A stretch of DNA of 64,000 nucleotides from Pannonibacter tanglangensis (GCF_009915685.1 NZ_JAABLP010000001.1); one strand, 5' to 3'. Numbered from the stretch's first letter, positions 26,278 through 34,912 are shown. Notes: generated by a model not told the origin, from the sequence alone. Numbers and translations are program-made.

Positions 26278-27285
26278 AGTCCGGGCAGCAGCCTCGGCCG
26301 CCGCGCGGGCGGCCTGCTTCTTGCGGGCATGGGCCAGCAGGCCCTCCCGGTACCAGGCACCGTCGTCCCAGGCCTTCACGCGGGCCGCGAGGCGCTCCCT
26401 GTTGCAGGGGCCGTTGCCCTTGATGACCTCGTAGAACTCGGCCCAGTCGATCGCACCGAAGTCGTAGCCGCCCTTCTCCTCGTTCCACTTCAGGTCCGGA
26501 TCGGGGATGGTCAGGCCCAGGTACTCGGCCTGGGGCACGGTCTGGTCGACGAATTTCTGGCGCAGCTCGTCGTTGGAATTGATCTTGATCTTCCAGGCCA
26601 TGGACTGGGCGGAATGCACCGAGTCCGCGTCGGAGGGGCCGAACATCATCAGTGCCGGCCACCACCAGCGATTGATGGAATCCTGCGCCATTTCCTTCTG
26701 CTCCGGCGTGCCTTCGCGGCACATCTTGACCAGGGCGTCATAGCCCTGACGCTGGTGGAAGCTCTCTTCCTTGCAGATACGGATCATCGCGCGGCTGTAG
26801 GGACCGTAGGAGCAGCGCTGCAGCGGCACCTGGTTCATGATCGCCGCGCCATCCACCAGCCAGCCGATCATGCCGACATCGGCCCAGTTCAGCGTCGGGT
26901 AGTTGAAGATCGAGGAATACTTGGCCTTGCCCGAGTGCAGCTGCTCCAGCAGCTCGTCGCGCGAGACGCCCAGCGTCTCGGCGGCGCAGTAGAGATAGAG
27001 GCCGTGGCCGGCCTCGTCCTGCACCTTGGCCAGCAGGATCGCCTTGCGCTCCAGCGTCGGGGCGCGGGTGATCCAGTTGGCTTCCGGCAGCTGGCCGACG
27101 ATCTCCGAATGGGCATGCTGCGAGATCTGCCGGATCAGGGTCTTGCGGTAGCCTTCCGGCATCCAGTCCTTCGGCTCGATCTTGATGCCGTCGTCGAGCC
27201 GTTGCTGGAAGGTGCGCTCGTCGGCGTCCATCTCTTCCAGGGTCTTCACCCGGCTGGCGTCGGTCTTCACCATCTGTGCGTACAT
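26269..27285 (-). CDS. paaA: Phenylacetyl-CoA epoxidase catalytic subunit PaaA
   Basis: Di-iron oxygenase subunit of 338 residues that epoxidises the ring of phenylacetyl-CoA. The carboxylate-bridged iron site is visible: E61 (HSEIVGQ), E91-x-x-H94 (DEAGH) and E174-x-x-H177 (ESFH). WNEEKGGYDFGAIDWAEFYEV is the conserved C-terminal block. The start MYAQMVKTDA at 27285 follows GGAGGACGCGC. The C-terminal tail is rich in Ala and Lys/Arg (KKQAARAAAEAAARTAA) and ends in the tandem repeat. It follows paaJ by 53 nt. Confidence 0.96.
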   Translation of the reverse strand: MYAQMVKTDASRVKTLEEMDADERTFQQRLDDGIKIEPKDWMPEGYRKTLIRQISQHAHSEIVGQLPEANWITRAPTLERKAILLAKVQDEAGHGLYLYCAAETLGVSRDELLEQLHSGKAKYSSIFNYPTLNWADVGMIGWLVDGAAIMNQVPLQRCSYGPYSRAMIRICKEESFHQRQGYDALVKMCREGTPEQKEMAQDSINRWWWPALMMFGPSDADSVHSAQSMAWKIKINSNDELRQKFVDQTVPQAEYLGLTIPDPDLKWNEEKGGYDFGAIDWAEFYEVIKGNGPCNRERLAARVKAWDDGAWYREGLLAHARKKQAARAAAEAAARTAA

Positions 27286-27338
27286 GCGCGTCCTCCAGAA
27301 GCTCGAACTGACCTGTCGGGACCCTCGGGTCCCGGTGC

Positions 27339-28544
27339 TCACACCCGTTCCAGGATCAGGGCAATGCCCTGCCCGACACCGATACACATGGTGCAGAGCG
27401 CATAACGCCCCTGCACCCGCTGCAACTGATAGGCGGCCGTCGTCACCAGCCGCGCGCCGCTCATGCCGAGCGGATGCCCCAGAGCGATGGCCCCGCCGTT
27501 CGGATTGACATGGGGCGCATCGTCGGCCAGTCCAAGCTGGCGCAGCACCGCCAGCGCCTGCGCCGCGAAAGCCTCGTTCAGCTCGATCACATCCATCTGG
27601 TCGAGCGTCAGCCCCGCCTTGGCCAGAACCCGGCGCACCGCCGGCACCGGGCCGATGCCCATGACGCGCGGCTCGACCCCGGCCGCCGCCATCGCGACAA
27701 CCCGCGCCATCGGCGTCAGGCCGTGACGGGCCACCGCTGCCTCGCTCGCCAGCATCAGCGCGGCAGCGCCATCATTGACGCCGGAGGCATTGCCCGCCGT
27801 CACGGTCAGCTCCGGACCATTGACGCCCTTGAGCCTGGCAAGCTGCTCGGCCGTCGTGCCCGGGCGCGGATGCTCGTCAACGGCAACCAGGACGGTCTCG
27901 CCCTTGCCCCGCTTCACCTCGACCGGCGCAATCTCCTGCGCAAAGAGCCCCTGATCCTGCGCAGTGGCCCAGCGGGCCTGGCTGCGGGCGGCAAAGGCGT
28001 CCTGATCCGCGCGGGACACGCCAAAATCTGCCGCAACATTGTCCGCCGTTTCCGGCATGGAGTCGATGCCGAAGGCAGCCTTCATCTTCGGGTTGACGAA
28101 GCGCCAGCCGATGGTGGTGTCGTAAATTGCAGAACTGCGGGAAAAGGCCGTGTCGGCCTTCGGCATGACGAAGGGCGCCCGCGACATGCTCTCGACGCCG
28201 CCCGCCAGCACGAAGTCATAGTCGCCAGCCCGGATGCCCCGCGCGGCCATGCCGACCGCATCCATGCCCGAGCCGCAGAGGCGGTTGACCGTGGTGCCGG
28301 GAACCGAAACGGGCAGCCCGGCCAGCAGCCCCGCCATGCGGGCGACATTGCGATTGTCCTCGCCGGCCTGGTTGGCACAGCCGAAGATGATGTCCTCGAC
28401 CGCACTCCAGTCGAGACCCGGGTGGCGGGACACGAGGGCGGCCAGCGGCGCGGCGGCCAGATCGTCGGCGCGGACGGACGACAGCGCCCCGCCATAGCGG
28501 CCGATCGGCGTGCGGACTGCGTCGCAGACAAAGGCGTCGGACAT
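27339..28544 (-). CDS. paaJ: 3-oxoadipyl-CoA / 3-oxo-5,6-dehydrosuberyl-CoA thiolase PaaJ
   Basis: Thiolase of 401 residues with complete active-site blocks: the acyl-accepting Cys90 in NRLCGSGMDAV, the His in GGAIALGHPLGMSGARL, and the second Cys in ALCTMCIGVGQG. The overall sequence fits the PaaJ/PcaF group. It cleaves the C8 and C6 beta-keto acyl-CoA intermediates to acetyl-CoA and succinyl-CoA. It heads the operon paaJ-A-B-C-D-E-ferritin-like-paaZ. A beta-ketoadipate role as PcaF is possible, but the neighbours argue for PaaJ. Confidence 0.93.
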   Translation of the reverse strand: MSDAFVCDAVRTPIGRYGGALSSVRADDLAAAPLAALVSRHPGLDWSAVEDIIFGCANQAGEDNRNVARMAGLLAGLPVSVPGTTVNRLCGSGMDAVGMAARGIRAGDYDFVLAGGVESMSRAPFVMPKADTAFSRSSAIYDTTIGWRFVNPKMKAAFGIDSMPETADNVAADFGVSRADQDAFAARSQARWATAQDQGLFAQEIAPVEVKRGKGETVLVAVDEHPRPGTTAEQLARLKGVNGPELTVTAGNASGVNDGAAALMLASEAAVARHGLTPMARVVAMAAAGVEPRVMGIGPVPAVRRVLAKAGLTLDQMDVIELNEAFAAQALAVLRQLGLADDAPHVNPNGGAIALGHPLGMSGARLVTTAAYQLQRVQGRYALCTMCIGVGQGIALILERV

Positions 28545-28638
28545 CCACTTCCTCCCTCAGAAGCGTCCCCAGAAACTGTCACGCGGGCCTGTTCAGACCA
28601 GCTGGCGTTCGAGAGCTGAGCCTCACCCTCAATTCATC

Positions 28639-28650
28639 GACCGCACGGTC
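28639..28650. promoter_or_regulatory. Candidate PaaR/PaaX operator upstream of paaJ
   Basis: GACCG-CA-CGGTC is palindromic outside its central two bases and lies 95 bp before the paaJ start, beside an AT-rich tract. It shares GACCG-NN-CGGT with the site at 16915 upstream of paaG. Confidence 0.5.
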
Positions 28651-28926
28651 ACCATATGCAGAGTTTCATCACACTGCAACAGGAAATTTTTGATTTTCTG
28701 TGACACGTTGAGGTGAGCCGACGCCGGATGACGCAGCGGATCCACCGAAGGAATGAGGCTGTCGGTCTTGAACGGGGGCGCGCCGACCCCATTTCTAGGA
28801 CAGGTTTCCCTGGTCAGAAACCTCCCGAACAGGCAGTCCCGCTCGAGCGACCCCTTGCGCCCGGCGGGGCTGCCTGTGCCCTCCCCCGCACAATTCCCGA
28901 TCTGCCATCCGCACCCGCCTTTGTCG

Positions 28927-28971
28927 CGGCTGCCGCTTGCCCGGCTGCCATTCTGCCGGCTTCCGGTGCGG
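28927..28971. repeat. Degenerate 15-bp tandem array, 3 units
   Basis: Units CGGCTGCCGCTTGCC, CGGCTGCCATTCTGC and CGGCTTCCGGTGCGG follow one another exactly. Intergenic, between paaJ and paaX. Same period as the arrays at 29128, 31197, 57126 and 57857. Confidence 0.7.
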
Positions 28972-29127
28972 GCCACGCGGGCGAGAATTGCCTGCAGGGC
29001 CACCGTTCCGGTGTGCCCGGGCCTGGCCTTGCCTTGCTGGGCCTGAAGGTCTTCCCGGCAACGGGCGCGCCGTCTCGATCCGGCGAGCGCCAACCCCGGC
29101 CACACCCGAACGGGACTGGGCAGTCAG

Positions 29128-29217
29128 GGTCCTGCAAGGCCGGGTCTTGCAAGGCTGGGACTTGGGCGACCAGGCATCGAGAGGCCTGCCGTTGAGAGGC
29201 CGGCCATTGAGAAGCTG
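29128..29217. repeat. Degenerate 15-bp tandem array, 6 units
   Basis: The first two units, GGTCCTGCAAGGCCG and GGTCTTGCAAGGCTG, differ at two positions. Four more 15-bp units follow, the last three sharing a GAGAGGCC/GAGAAGCT core. The array ends 5 bp before the paaX stop codon. Confidence 0.75.
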
Positions 29218-29222
29218 GGGCG

Positions 29223-30173
29223 TCAGCCGCCCAGACGGGCGTGCCGCGCCCGCACACCGGGGGTGACCGCCTCGAGCGCACCCTCGAGCCCGGTGAAGCT
29301 CGACACCTGCGCATCCGCAGCCGGGCTCAGCGCGAGATAGAGGCGGGCAAAGAGCCGCCGCGCCCGGTCGCCCGCCCAGTCCTGCGGCAAGGCCGCGGGC
29401 GGCAGGTCCGGGTCTCTCAGGGCCAGCGCGCGGAAGCCGTGGACGAGGAGCAGCCGGGCCGACAGGGCCGTCAGGCCGTCCGCGAGCCGGTCACCGGCCG
29501 CCAGCAGGTCCGAAAGGCAGCTGAACCGGTCGATGAAAGCAGCATAGCCCGCCTCGAGATCGTCCAGGGCCCAGACCTGCCGCACCGCCGCACGCAGGCT
29601 GTCATGCCCCTGCAGGTCGTCGGAGGCGGCCGTAAGCCCGGCCCAGCCGGCGGGAACCGGTCGATGCCCCGCCGCCAGGGCCACCCCCGGCGCCAGCGGA
29701 ACGAAGCCGCTTGCCCGGTCCGGTGGCTCCCCGGCTGCCGACCCGGCCTGCAGGGCGAGGGTGAAGGTGGCAGGTCCCGAACCATCGCGCGGCAGGGCAT
29801 AGAGCCGGTCGGCCGCCGCGGCAAACTCCTCATGTGCCGCCGCGGTCAGGCCGTAATAGCCAAGCCGCCCGACCCGCGTGCCTTCCAGCCGGCCGGCAGC
29901 CACCAGCCGCGACGCGGCGGTGCGCACCAGCGTCTCGCTGATGCCGACGCGGGCACAGGCCTCGATCACATGCCCGACCCAAAGGGAGCCGCCCCGGGGG
30001 ACGACCACATCGCCATAGAGCGTGACGATGAAGGCCCCGGCCCGCAGCGGGCGGCGGGCGGCAAACGCATCGACAAGCGCGGCAACCGCATCGGCGGCGC
30101 CGCCCGTCCGGGGCGCGGCGCGCTCCCCCGCTTCATCGGTGGCGGACTGGTCTGGCATGCGCGGCTCATCCAT
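29223..30173 (-). CDS. paaX: PaaX-family phenylacetic acid degradation repressor
   Basis: Regulator of 316 residues. The N-terminal winged helix (about residues 40-110) has AGAFIVTLYGDVVVPRGGSL, then ACARVGISETLVRTAASRLV and the wing LGYYGLT. The C-terminal PaaX_C domain ends with FARLYLALSPAADAQ. Known PaaX proteins are GntR-like repressors released by phenylacetyl-CoA. It is separated from paaJ by a long spacer and is divergent from lexA. The first 35 residues are Ala/Gly-rich and the true start may lie a few codons further in. Confidence 0.88.
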   Translation of the reverse strand: MDEPRMPDQSATDEAGERAAPRTGGAADAVAALVDAFAARRPLRAGAFIVTLYGDVVVPRGGSLWVGHVIEACARVGISETLVRTAASRLVAAGRLEGTRVGRLGYYGLTAAAHEEFAAAADRLYALPRDGSGPATFTLALQAGSAAGEPPDRASGFVPLAPGVALAAGHRPVPAGWAGLTAASDDLQGHDSLRAAVRQVWALDDLEAGYAAFIDRFSCLSDLLAAGDRLADGLTALSARLLLVHGFRALALRDPDLPPAALPQDWAGDRARRLFARLYLALSPAADAQVSSFTGLEGALEAVTPGVRARHARLGG

Positions 30174-30291
30174 CTGGCGACGTCCCGTCGGGACGCCCGG
30201 GCGACAACTGCCCCTTCCTACCGGGCCGGAGGCCGTGCGTCCATGACCTCACCCGCCGGAACATCCCGCTAACCTCACCTTAAGACTTGTG

Positions 30292-30306
30292 GAACACAGT
30301 GTGAAC
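30292..30306. promoter_or_regulatory. SOS (LexA) box upstream of lexA
   Basis: GAAC-ACAGTGT-GAAC on the plus strand, which is GTTC-N7-GTTC on the minus strand, the established alphaproteobacterial LexA site. It lies 50 bp before the lexA start, just after a CTTGTG -35-like hexamer. It indicates autoregulation of lexA. Confidence 0.9.
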
Positions 30307-30356
30307 AGGTAACCTGCGTTCATGATTTGTACCGACGCGACCCGAGAGGATTCGCC

Positions 30357-31076
30357 ATGCTGACCCGCAAGCAACATGAACTGCTCATGTTCATCCACGA
30401 GAGGCTGAAAGAGACCGGCGTGCCGCCCTCCTTCGACGAGATGAAGGACGCGCTCGACCTCCGGTCGAAGTCGGGCATCCATCGCCTCATCACCGCCCTC
30501 GAGGAGCGCGGCTTCATCCGGCGCCTGCCCAACCGGGCGCGGGCCATGGAGGTGGTGCGCCTGCCGGACTCCATGACGCCCGGCCTTGCCGCGCCGCGCG
30601 GCAAGGGCTTCGCGCCCTCCGTGATCGAAGGCTCGCTCGGCAAGGCGCAGACGCCGCCACCGCCGCGGGCGGCCGAGCCCGAGATGCCGGCCGGCATCAG
30701 CACCATCCCGGTGATGGGCCGGATCGCCGCGGGCGTGCCGATCGAGGCGATCCAGACCCACAGCCACACCATTTCCGTGCCGCAGGACCTGATCGGACGC
30801 GGCGAACATTTCGCACTCGAGGTGCGCGGCGATTCCATGATCGAGGCCGGCATCCTCGATGGCGACACGGTGCTGATCCGGCGCACGGATTCGGCCGAGA
30901 GCGGCGACATCGTCGTGGCCCTGGTCGATGACGAGGAAGCGACCCTGAAGCGCCTGCGCAAGAAGGGAGCCTCCATCGCGCTGGAGGCGGCCAATCCGGC
31001 CTACGAGACCCGGATCTTCGGTCCCGGCCGCGTGCGCGTGCAGGGCAAGCTGGTCGCGCTGTTCCGGCAGTACTGA
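30357..31076 (+). CDS. lexA: LexA, SOS repressor and autopeptidase
   Basis: Repressor of 239 residues. The N-terminal winged helix begins MLTRKQHELLMFIHERL. Autocleavage site A125-G126 lies in RIAAGVPIE. The catalytic dyad is S160 (VRGDSMIEAG) and K198 (ATLKRLRKKG). The linker (about residues 75-112) is longer and Pro-rich, as usual in alphaproteobacteria. ATG 30357 follows GAGAGGA. The LexA box at 30292 makes it self-repressed, and comparison gives two matching boxes at 57633 and 57708. Confidence 0.97.
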   Translation: MLTRKQHELLMFIHERLKETGVPPSFDEMKDALDLRSKSGIHRLITALEERGFIRRLPNRARAMEVVRLPDSMTPGLAAPRGKGFAPSVIEGSLGKAQTPPPPRAAEPEMPAGISTIPVMGRIAAGVPIEAIQTHSHTISVPQDLIGRGEHFALEVRGDSMIEAGILDGDTVLIRRTDSAESGDIVVALVDDEEATLKRLRKKGASIALEAANPAYETRIFGPGRVRVQGKLVALFRQY

Positions 31077-31196
31077 CGCGCCGCCCCCCCCCGTTTGCCG
31101 ACTGGCCTTTGCCATCTGGCGCAGGGCGCGGATGCCTCTCCGGTCCGGGATCGGGCCTGTTGCTGTCGGGACCAGATGACGGCCCCGGCGGCCGCT

Positions 31197-31286
31197 GGTC
31201 TGGCCGTGACAGGTCTGGCCGTGACAGGTGTGGCGGCAACAGGTGTGGCAGCGGCAGGTGTGCCGGCGACAGGTGTGACTGCGGCG
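31197..31286. repeat. 15-bp tandem array, 6 units, between lexA and comEC
   Basis: Units 1 and 2 are identical (GGTCTGGCCGTGACA). Units 3-6 are variants beginning GGTGTG, for example GGTGTGGCGGCAACA. The array is non-coding, 26 bp beyond the comEC stop, and has the same period as the arrays inside the comEC 3' end. Confidence 0.85.
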
Positions 31287-31312
31287 GAGGCTTCTGGTGC
31301 CTGCCGGTTGTC

Positions 31313-34300
31313 TCACGGGGCCGGGGCGGCGCCGGGATCGCCGTCTGGGTCCGGCGGAGCAGGATCAGGTGGACTGGTATCAGGCGGACTGGAATCAGGC
31401 AGAGCGGGATCAGGCAAAGTGGGAGCCGACGGGAGCGGGCCTCCCCGTCCCACGGGCAACTGCCAGGGGCGGTGTCCCGGCGGGCGGCTGTAGGCGATGC
31501 GTTCGATCCTGAGTGTCGCCAACCTGGTGACGTCAGGTCTCGCAGGGTCAGGTCTTACAAGTTCAGGTCTCACAAGTTCAGGTCTGGCCAGTTCAGGTCT
31601 GGCAAGTTCAGGCCTGGCAGGGTCATGGCCGAGAGGCTGGCTTCGGCCCGGGTCGGTTCGGCCGGGGCCAGGCTGCGCCGGATCCGTCTGTCGCGGGTCC
31701 GTTTGCATTGGCGCGGTTTGAGCGGGGTGCATATGCGCCGGGTCGGTTTGGGCCGGGTCTGTTTGCGCAAGGTCGGTTTGGGCCGGGGAACTGCTGGCCT
31801 GCTCCCCTTCCGTCTGATCGGCGTCGGGCACAGCCGCGTCGTCCGCCAGCCAGATCGCCACGACACCGAGGTCGCGGCGCGACGCATCGAAGATCAGCGG
31901 CGCGGCGCATCCGGGCGGTGCGGTCAGTGCCGTGACGACAATGTCGGCGCGGGCACAGTCGCTTTCCAGCGCCTCAAGCTTGCGGCTCAGCGCAATGCGG
32001 AGCGGCAGGGCTTCGGGCTGAGCGCTGTCCGGGCCCCGGCCTGCTCCTTCATCCTGGCGTGCTCTTTCATCCTGACCTGCTCCTTGATCCTGGCCTGCCT
32101 CTTCGTCCGGGCCAGCACCTGAGGGGCCAGCACCGGCGGGGCCAGAGCGAAGGCCCGGATGGTTTCCAGAACGGGGGCCAGCCACGAGGGCAGTCTGGAG
32201 GGCAGTCTGGCGGTGAGTGGGGTGGGCAGCCAGCAGGTCAGTCTGGCGGTCAGTGGGGTGGGCAGCGTGGCTGCCAGTCTGGACGCCCGGAGAGGGACGA
32301 GGTCCGGAGCCTGGGTCAGCGCCCGTGCCGAGGGGATTCATAGGGTCCGCGTCCAGCCTTGAGCCAGCCTCCGGGTCAGCCGCGCTGGCCGGTGCCGCTC
32401 GGGTGGCCGGCGCGCGGGCCGGCGCGCCGATGGGGAGTTCGGCCTCTGCGCTGACTGGGACGTTGACTGGGACGCTGACTGGGGCACTGATTGGGGCCTT
32501 GACCGAAAACCGGGCCGGTTCGCCGAGGGGGGCGCTGGCCGCAGCGATGACGGGGGCGCTCGCCGGGGTACTGGCCGAGATGCTGGCCAAGACACTGGCC
32601 GGGACACTGGCCGGGGCGAGAGTCGGGGCGTCGGGGCGCGCACTGCCGGTCGGAGCGGGTCGGCTCTGCCCGGGTGCATGGGCGTCGATGACGCAGCCGA
32701 GCGGGTCGCAGCGCGTTTGCGCCGGGACAGGCCTGTGGGCTGAGAAATGCCGGTCCGCAATGCCCTCTCCCGTCAGCCAGACTTCGGCGGCAAACCCGAT
32801 GCGGCCGCCACTGACCCGCAGCACCCCGTCGGCATCGCGCGCCGCGACCTGGGTGCCCCGTTCGCCGATATAGAGATCGGGCGGGCGATGCGCGGCCCAG
32901 AGCACCAGTCCGGCCACGGTCGGCACTGCGGCCAGGAGCCGCCAGCGGCCCTCGGCCAGGAAGCCCCAGAACACGGCCCCCGTGAGCGCCAGCGCCGCTC
33001 CGGCGGGAAGCGCTCCGATGACGCCGTCCGTGTCGCTCAGACCTGCGGTGAAGCGGGCGGCCGCGAGCATGATCCCGATGCCCTCGCCCATGACATGCAG
33101 CGCCGGTGCGGCAAGGCCGAGAGGCTGCAGCAGGAAGGCCGCGACCCCGGCCGGCATCACCAGAAGCGACACGGCCGGCATGGCGAGCAGGTTGCCGACA
33201 AGGCCATAGGGCGACAACCGGTCGAAATGATAGGCCGCGATGACCCCGGTCGCGAGGCCGGCAATGAGCGAGGTGGCCGTAAGGCCGGCAAGCCACAGCC
33301 AGAGCCCGCCGAGCACTGCGGCAAGAGGACCGGCCGGCCGGCGTGCCTTGCGCCGGTCCCGGCTCGCCCGGCGATGCCGGCCGTGGTCGTCATAGGCGGC
33401 GATCAGGCAGATGACGGCGGCAAAGGACATCTGGAAGCCGGGCGAGAACAGATCCTCCGGCCGCCAGGCCAGCAGGACAAGGGCCGCCAGGGCGACACTG
33501 CGCAGGCTGAGCCCCCGCCGGCCGGTCATCAGGCCGATGAAGACAAGCGCGATCATCAGGTAGGACCGCTGGGTCGGAACGCTCGCCCCGGAGAGGAACA
33601 GGTAACAGGTCGCCGCCAGGAGGGCTGCGCCAGCCGCGATCCGGTGCAGCGGCAGGCGCAGCGCGAAGCCCGGGACCAGCGCCAGTCCGGCCAGCACCAC
33701 CCAGTACATGCCGCCGGCAAACAGCACCATGTGCAGGCCGGAGATCGAGAGCACATGCGACAGGCCGGCCTCCCGCAGGTCGGCATCGGCGGCCTCCGAG
33801 ATGTGTCCGCGCAGGCCGACGAGGAGGGCGGCGACGATGGCGCTGGCGTCGCCCGGTCCCAGCACGGCCTCCGCCTCGCGGGCAACGGCGTGGCGCAGGC
33901 GGTCGACCGCCGCGAGCGCGTCGAGCACCCGGCTGTCGGCGCGCGGCTGCAGCCGTTCGGGCGTGCCGAAGGCAAAGCCGGTCGCCCCGATGCCCTGGTA
34001 GAAGGCCGCAAAGGCAAAGTCGTAGCTGCCGGGACGGACCGGACCGGAGGGCGGCAGCAGGCGGGCCGAGAGCCGCAGCCGGTCGCCCGGCAGGAGCCCC
34101 TCGCCCTGGCTGCCGCGCAGGCTCAGACGGACCCGGGCGGGCGGCGTCTGCCGGCCGAGCCCGTCCGCCGTCTCCACCGCGAGAACCAGCTGGCTGCCGC
34201 TCGCGGTGGGCGTGAGCGAGAGCACCGTCCCGGTCAGGGTCGTGCTGCGGGCCGTCTGCAGGACCGGTGCGGCCACCGTTGCCGTGCGCAGTGCCCCGGC

Positions 34301-34705
34301 CGCAAGGCCGCAGGCCAGCGCGGCAAACAGCAGCAGCGGCACACTCGTCCGGCCGCCGAGATGCCGATGGGCGATCCAGGCCGCGAGCGCTCCGGCGAGC
34401 CCGAGAAGGACGCCAGGCGCCGGTTCCTGCGGCAGGCTGAAATAGAGGCCGACGCCGGCGGCAAAGGCAAAGGCAACGTGCAGCAGCCGATGGTCTTCCG
34501 CCGAGCGTCGCGCGGCCGGCGCAGCAGCGCGGGCATCCGGCGACGGGCGGCGCGGGTTCCACCAGATGCGCAGCGCCCGTGCCAGCGGCCAGGCCCCGGC
34601 GGCGGCGCGGGCCCGTGACCGCAATGACCCGGCGGGGGCGTGCGAGGGCTGCGGGGCGTCATCCGCGCGACCGTCTTCCGGGGCTGTCTCCTCGCCCTGA
34701 CGCAT
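31313..34705 (-). CDS. comEC: ComEC/Rec2-family DNA-uptake channel with repeat-expanded C terminus
   Basis: Membrane channel of 1130 residues; alphaproteobacterial relatives are usually about 700-800. The N-terminal soluble domain precedes the competence domain, recognised by LLVGLRGHISEAADADLREA and GLSHVLSISGLHMVLFAGGM, then SFAAVICLIAAYDD and more spans to about residue 620. There is no metallo-beta-lactamase domain, normal for this class. The conserved tail is split: about residues 673-897 and 963-1055 are Pro/Ala/Ser/Asp-rich repeats. The normal-looking segments (LRIALSRKLEALESDCARAD and RIERIAYSRPPGHRPWQLP) lie between and after them. The start MRQGEETAPEDG at 34705 is approximate. Divergent from gltX. 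Confidence 0.88.
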   Translation of the reverse strand: MRQGEETAPEDGRADDAPQPSHAPAGSLRSRARAAAGAWPLARALRIWWNPRRPSPDARAAAPAARRSAEDHRLLHVAFAFAAGVGLYFSLPQEPAPGVLLGLAGALAAWIAHRHLGGRTSVPLLLFAALACGLAAGALRTATVAAPVLQTARSTTLTGTVLSLTPTASGSQLVLAVETADGLGRQTPPARVRLSLRGSQGEGLLPGDRLRLSARLLPPSGPVRPGSYDFAFAAFYQGIGATGFAFGTPERLQPRADSRVLDALAAVDRLRHAVAREAEAVLGPGDASAIVAALLVGLRGHISEAADADLREAGLSHVLSISGLHMVLFAGGMYWVVLAGLALVPGFALRLPLHRIAAGAALLAATCYLFLSGASVPTQRSYLMIALVFIGLMTGRRGLSLRSVALAALVLLAWRPEDLFSPGFQMSFAAVICLIAAYDDHGRHRRASRDRRKARRPAGPLAAVLGGLWLWLAGLTATSLIAGLATGVIAAYHFDRLSPYGLVGNLLAMPAVSLLVMPAGVAAFLLQPLGLAAPALHVMGEGIGIMLAAARFTAGLSDTDGVIGALPAGAALALTGAVFWGFLAEGRWRLLAAVPTVAGLVLWAAHRPPDLYIGERGTQVAARDADGVLRVSGGRIGFAAEVWLTGEGIADRHFSAHRPVPAQTRCDPLGCVIDAHAPGQSRPAPTGSARPDAPTLAPASVPASVLASISASTPASAPVIAAASAPLGEPARFSVKAPISAPVSVPVNVPVSAEAELPIGAPARAPATRAAPASAADPEAGSRLDADPMNPLGTGADPGSGPRPSPGVQTGSHAAHPTDRQTDLLAAHPTHRQTALQTALVAGPRSGNHPGLRSGPAGAGPSGAGPDEEAGQDQGAGQDERARQDEGAGRGPDSAQPEALPLRIALSRKLEALESDCARADIVVTALTAPPGCAAPLIFDASRRDLGVVAIWLADDAAVPDADQTEGEQASSSPAQTDLAQTDPAQTDPAHMHPAQTAPMQTDPRQTDPAQPGPGRTDPGRSQPLGHDPARPELARPELARPELVRPELVRPDPARPDVTRLATLRIERIAYSRPPGHRPWQLPVGRGGPLPSAPTLPDPALPDSSPPDTSPPDPAPPDPDGDPGAAPAP
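31353..31427. repeat. In-frame 15-bp array in comEC, 5 units
   Basis: Units such as GGCGGAGCAGGATCA and GGTGGACTGGTATCA repeat five times near the comEC 3' end. They encode the (D)PALPDSSPPDTSPPDP-like Pro-rich tail. Confidence 0.8.
31536..31625. repeat. In-frame 15-bp array in comEC, 6 units
   Basis: Units such as GGTCTCACAAGTTCA, GGTCTGGCCAGTTCA and GGTCTGGCAAGTTCA. On the coding strand this yields the pentapeptide series ARPEL/VRPEL/VRPDP. Adjacent units differ by one to four bases, suggesting recent duplication. Confidence 0.88.
31695..31784. repeat. In-frame 15-bp array in comEC, 6 units
   Basis: Units including GGGTCGGTTTGGGCC, GGGTCTGTTTGCGCA and AGGTCGGTTTGGGCC. They encode the pentapeptide series AQTDP/AQTDL and relatives. 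Confidence 0.85.
32042..32113. repeat. In-frame 18-bp array in comEC, 4 units
   Basis: Units TGCTCCTTCATCCTGGCG, TGCTCTTTCATCCTGACC, TGCTCCTTGATCCTGGCC and a diverged fourth. They encode the hexapeptide series GQDQGA/RQDEGA. Confidence 0.85.
32203..32274. repeat. In-frame 36-bp duplication in comEC
   Basis: Two 36-bp copies, each starting CAGTCTGGCGGT and continuing with AGTGGGGTGGGCAGC, followed by a partial third copy (CAGTCTGG). They encode the AHPTDRQTDLLA / AHPTHRQTALQT segments. Confidence 0.85.
32451..32498. repeat. In-frame 12-bp array in comEC, 4 units
   Basis: Units CTGACTGGGACG, TTGACTGGGACG, CTGACTGGGGCA and CTGATTGGGGCC. They encode the tetrapeptide series APVS/VPVN/VPVS. Confidence 0.85.
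32568..32615. repeat. In-frame 12-bp array in comEC, 4 units
   Basis: Units GTACTGGCCGAG, ATGCTGGCCAAG and two identical ACACTGGCCGGG. They encode the Ala/Ser/Val-rich ASVPASVLASISAS segment. Confidence 0.85.
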
Positions 34706-34912
34706 GGATGCCCGCGGACCGGGCTCCCTTTCCGCTGGTGCCGTTGCGGGCGGGACCCGGGTGCAGGTCCTCGTCAGGCCCTGTCCCCTGCCCCGGTCCG
34801 GCCGGCGCATGCGGCCGTTTGCCCGTCCGCGCGCCTGTGCTAAACACCGCGACAGTTGCGCGACGGGCCAGCGGCCCTTGCCCCACCTTGACAGAGAACG
34901 ACTCCCAAGACC

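Larger units (their letters stand above)
28545..29222. other. Intergenic region upstream of paaJ and downstream of paaX
   Basis: About 680 bp with no convincing gene. The paaJ-proximal 150 bp contains the operator candidate at 28639-28650 and an unusually AT-rich tract (GGAAATTTTTGATTTTCTGTG, 28681-28702), likely promoter DNA. The remainder is GC-rich, non-coding in appearance, and holds two 15-bp-period arrays (28927-28971 and 29128-29217). Confidence 0.5.

Noticed and set aside
28545..29222. Several 60-160 codon frames in the paaJ-paaX spacer.
   Set aside because: They are Pro/Arg/Cys-rich, overlap each other on both strands, and reflect the 15-bp repeats. No ribosome site or family resemblance.
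31084..31092. Run of nine C bases after lexA as a phase-variation tract.
   Set aside because: It lies outside any gene or promoter I can identify, beyond the lexA stop.
31197..31286. Possible CRISPR array because of regular short units.
   Set aside because: Units are contiguous with no spacers, the period is only 15 bp, and there are no cas genes.
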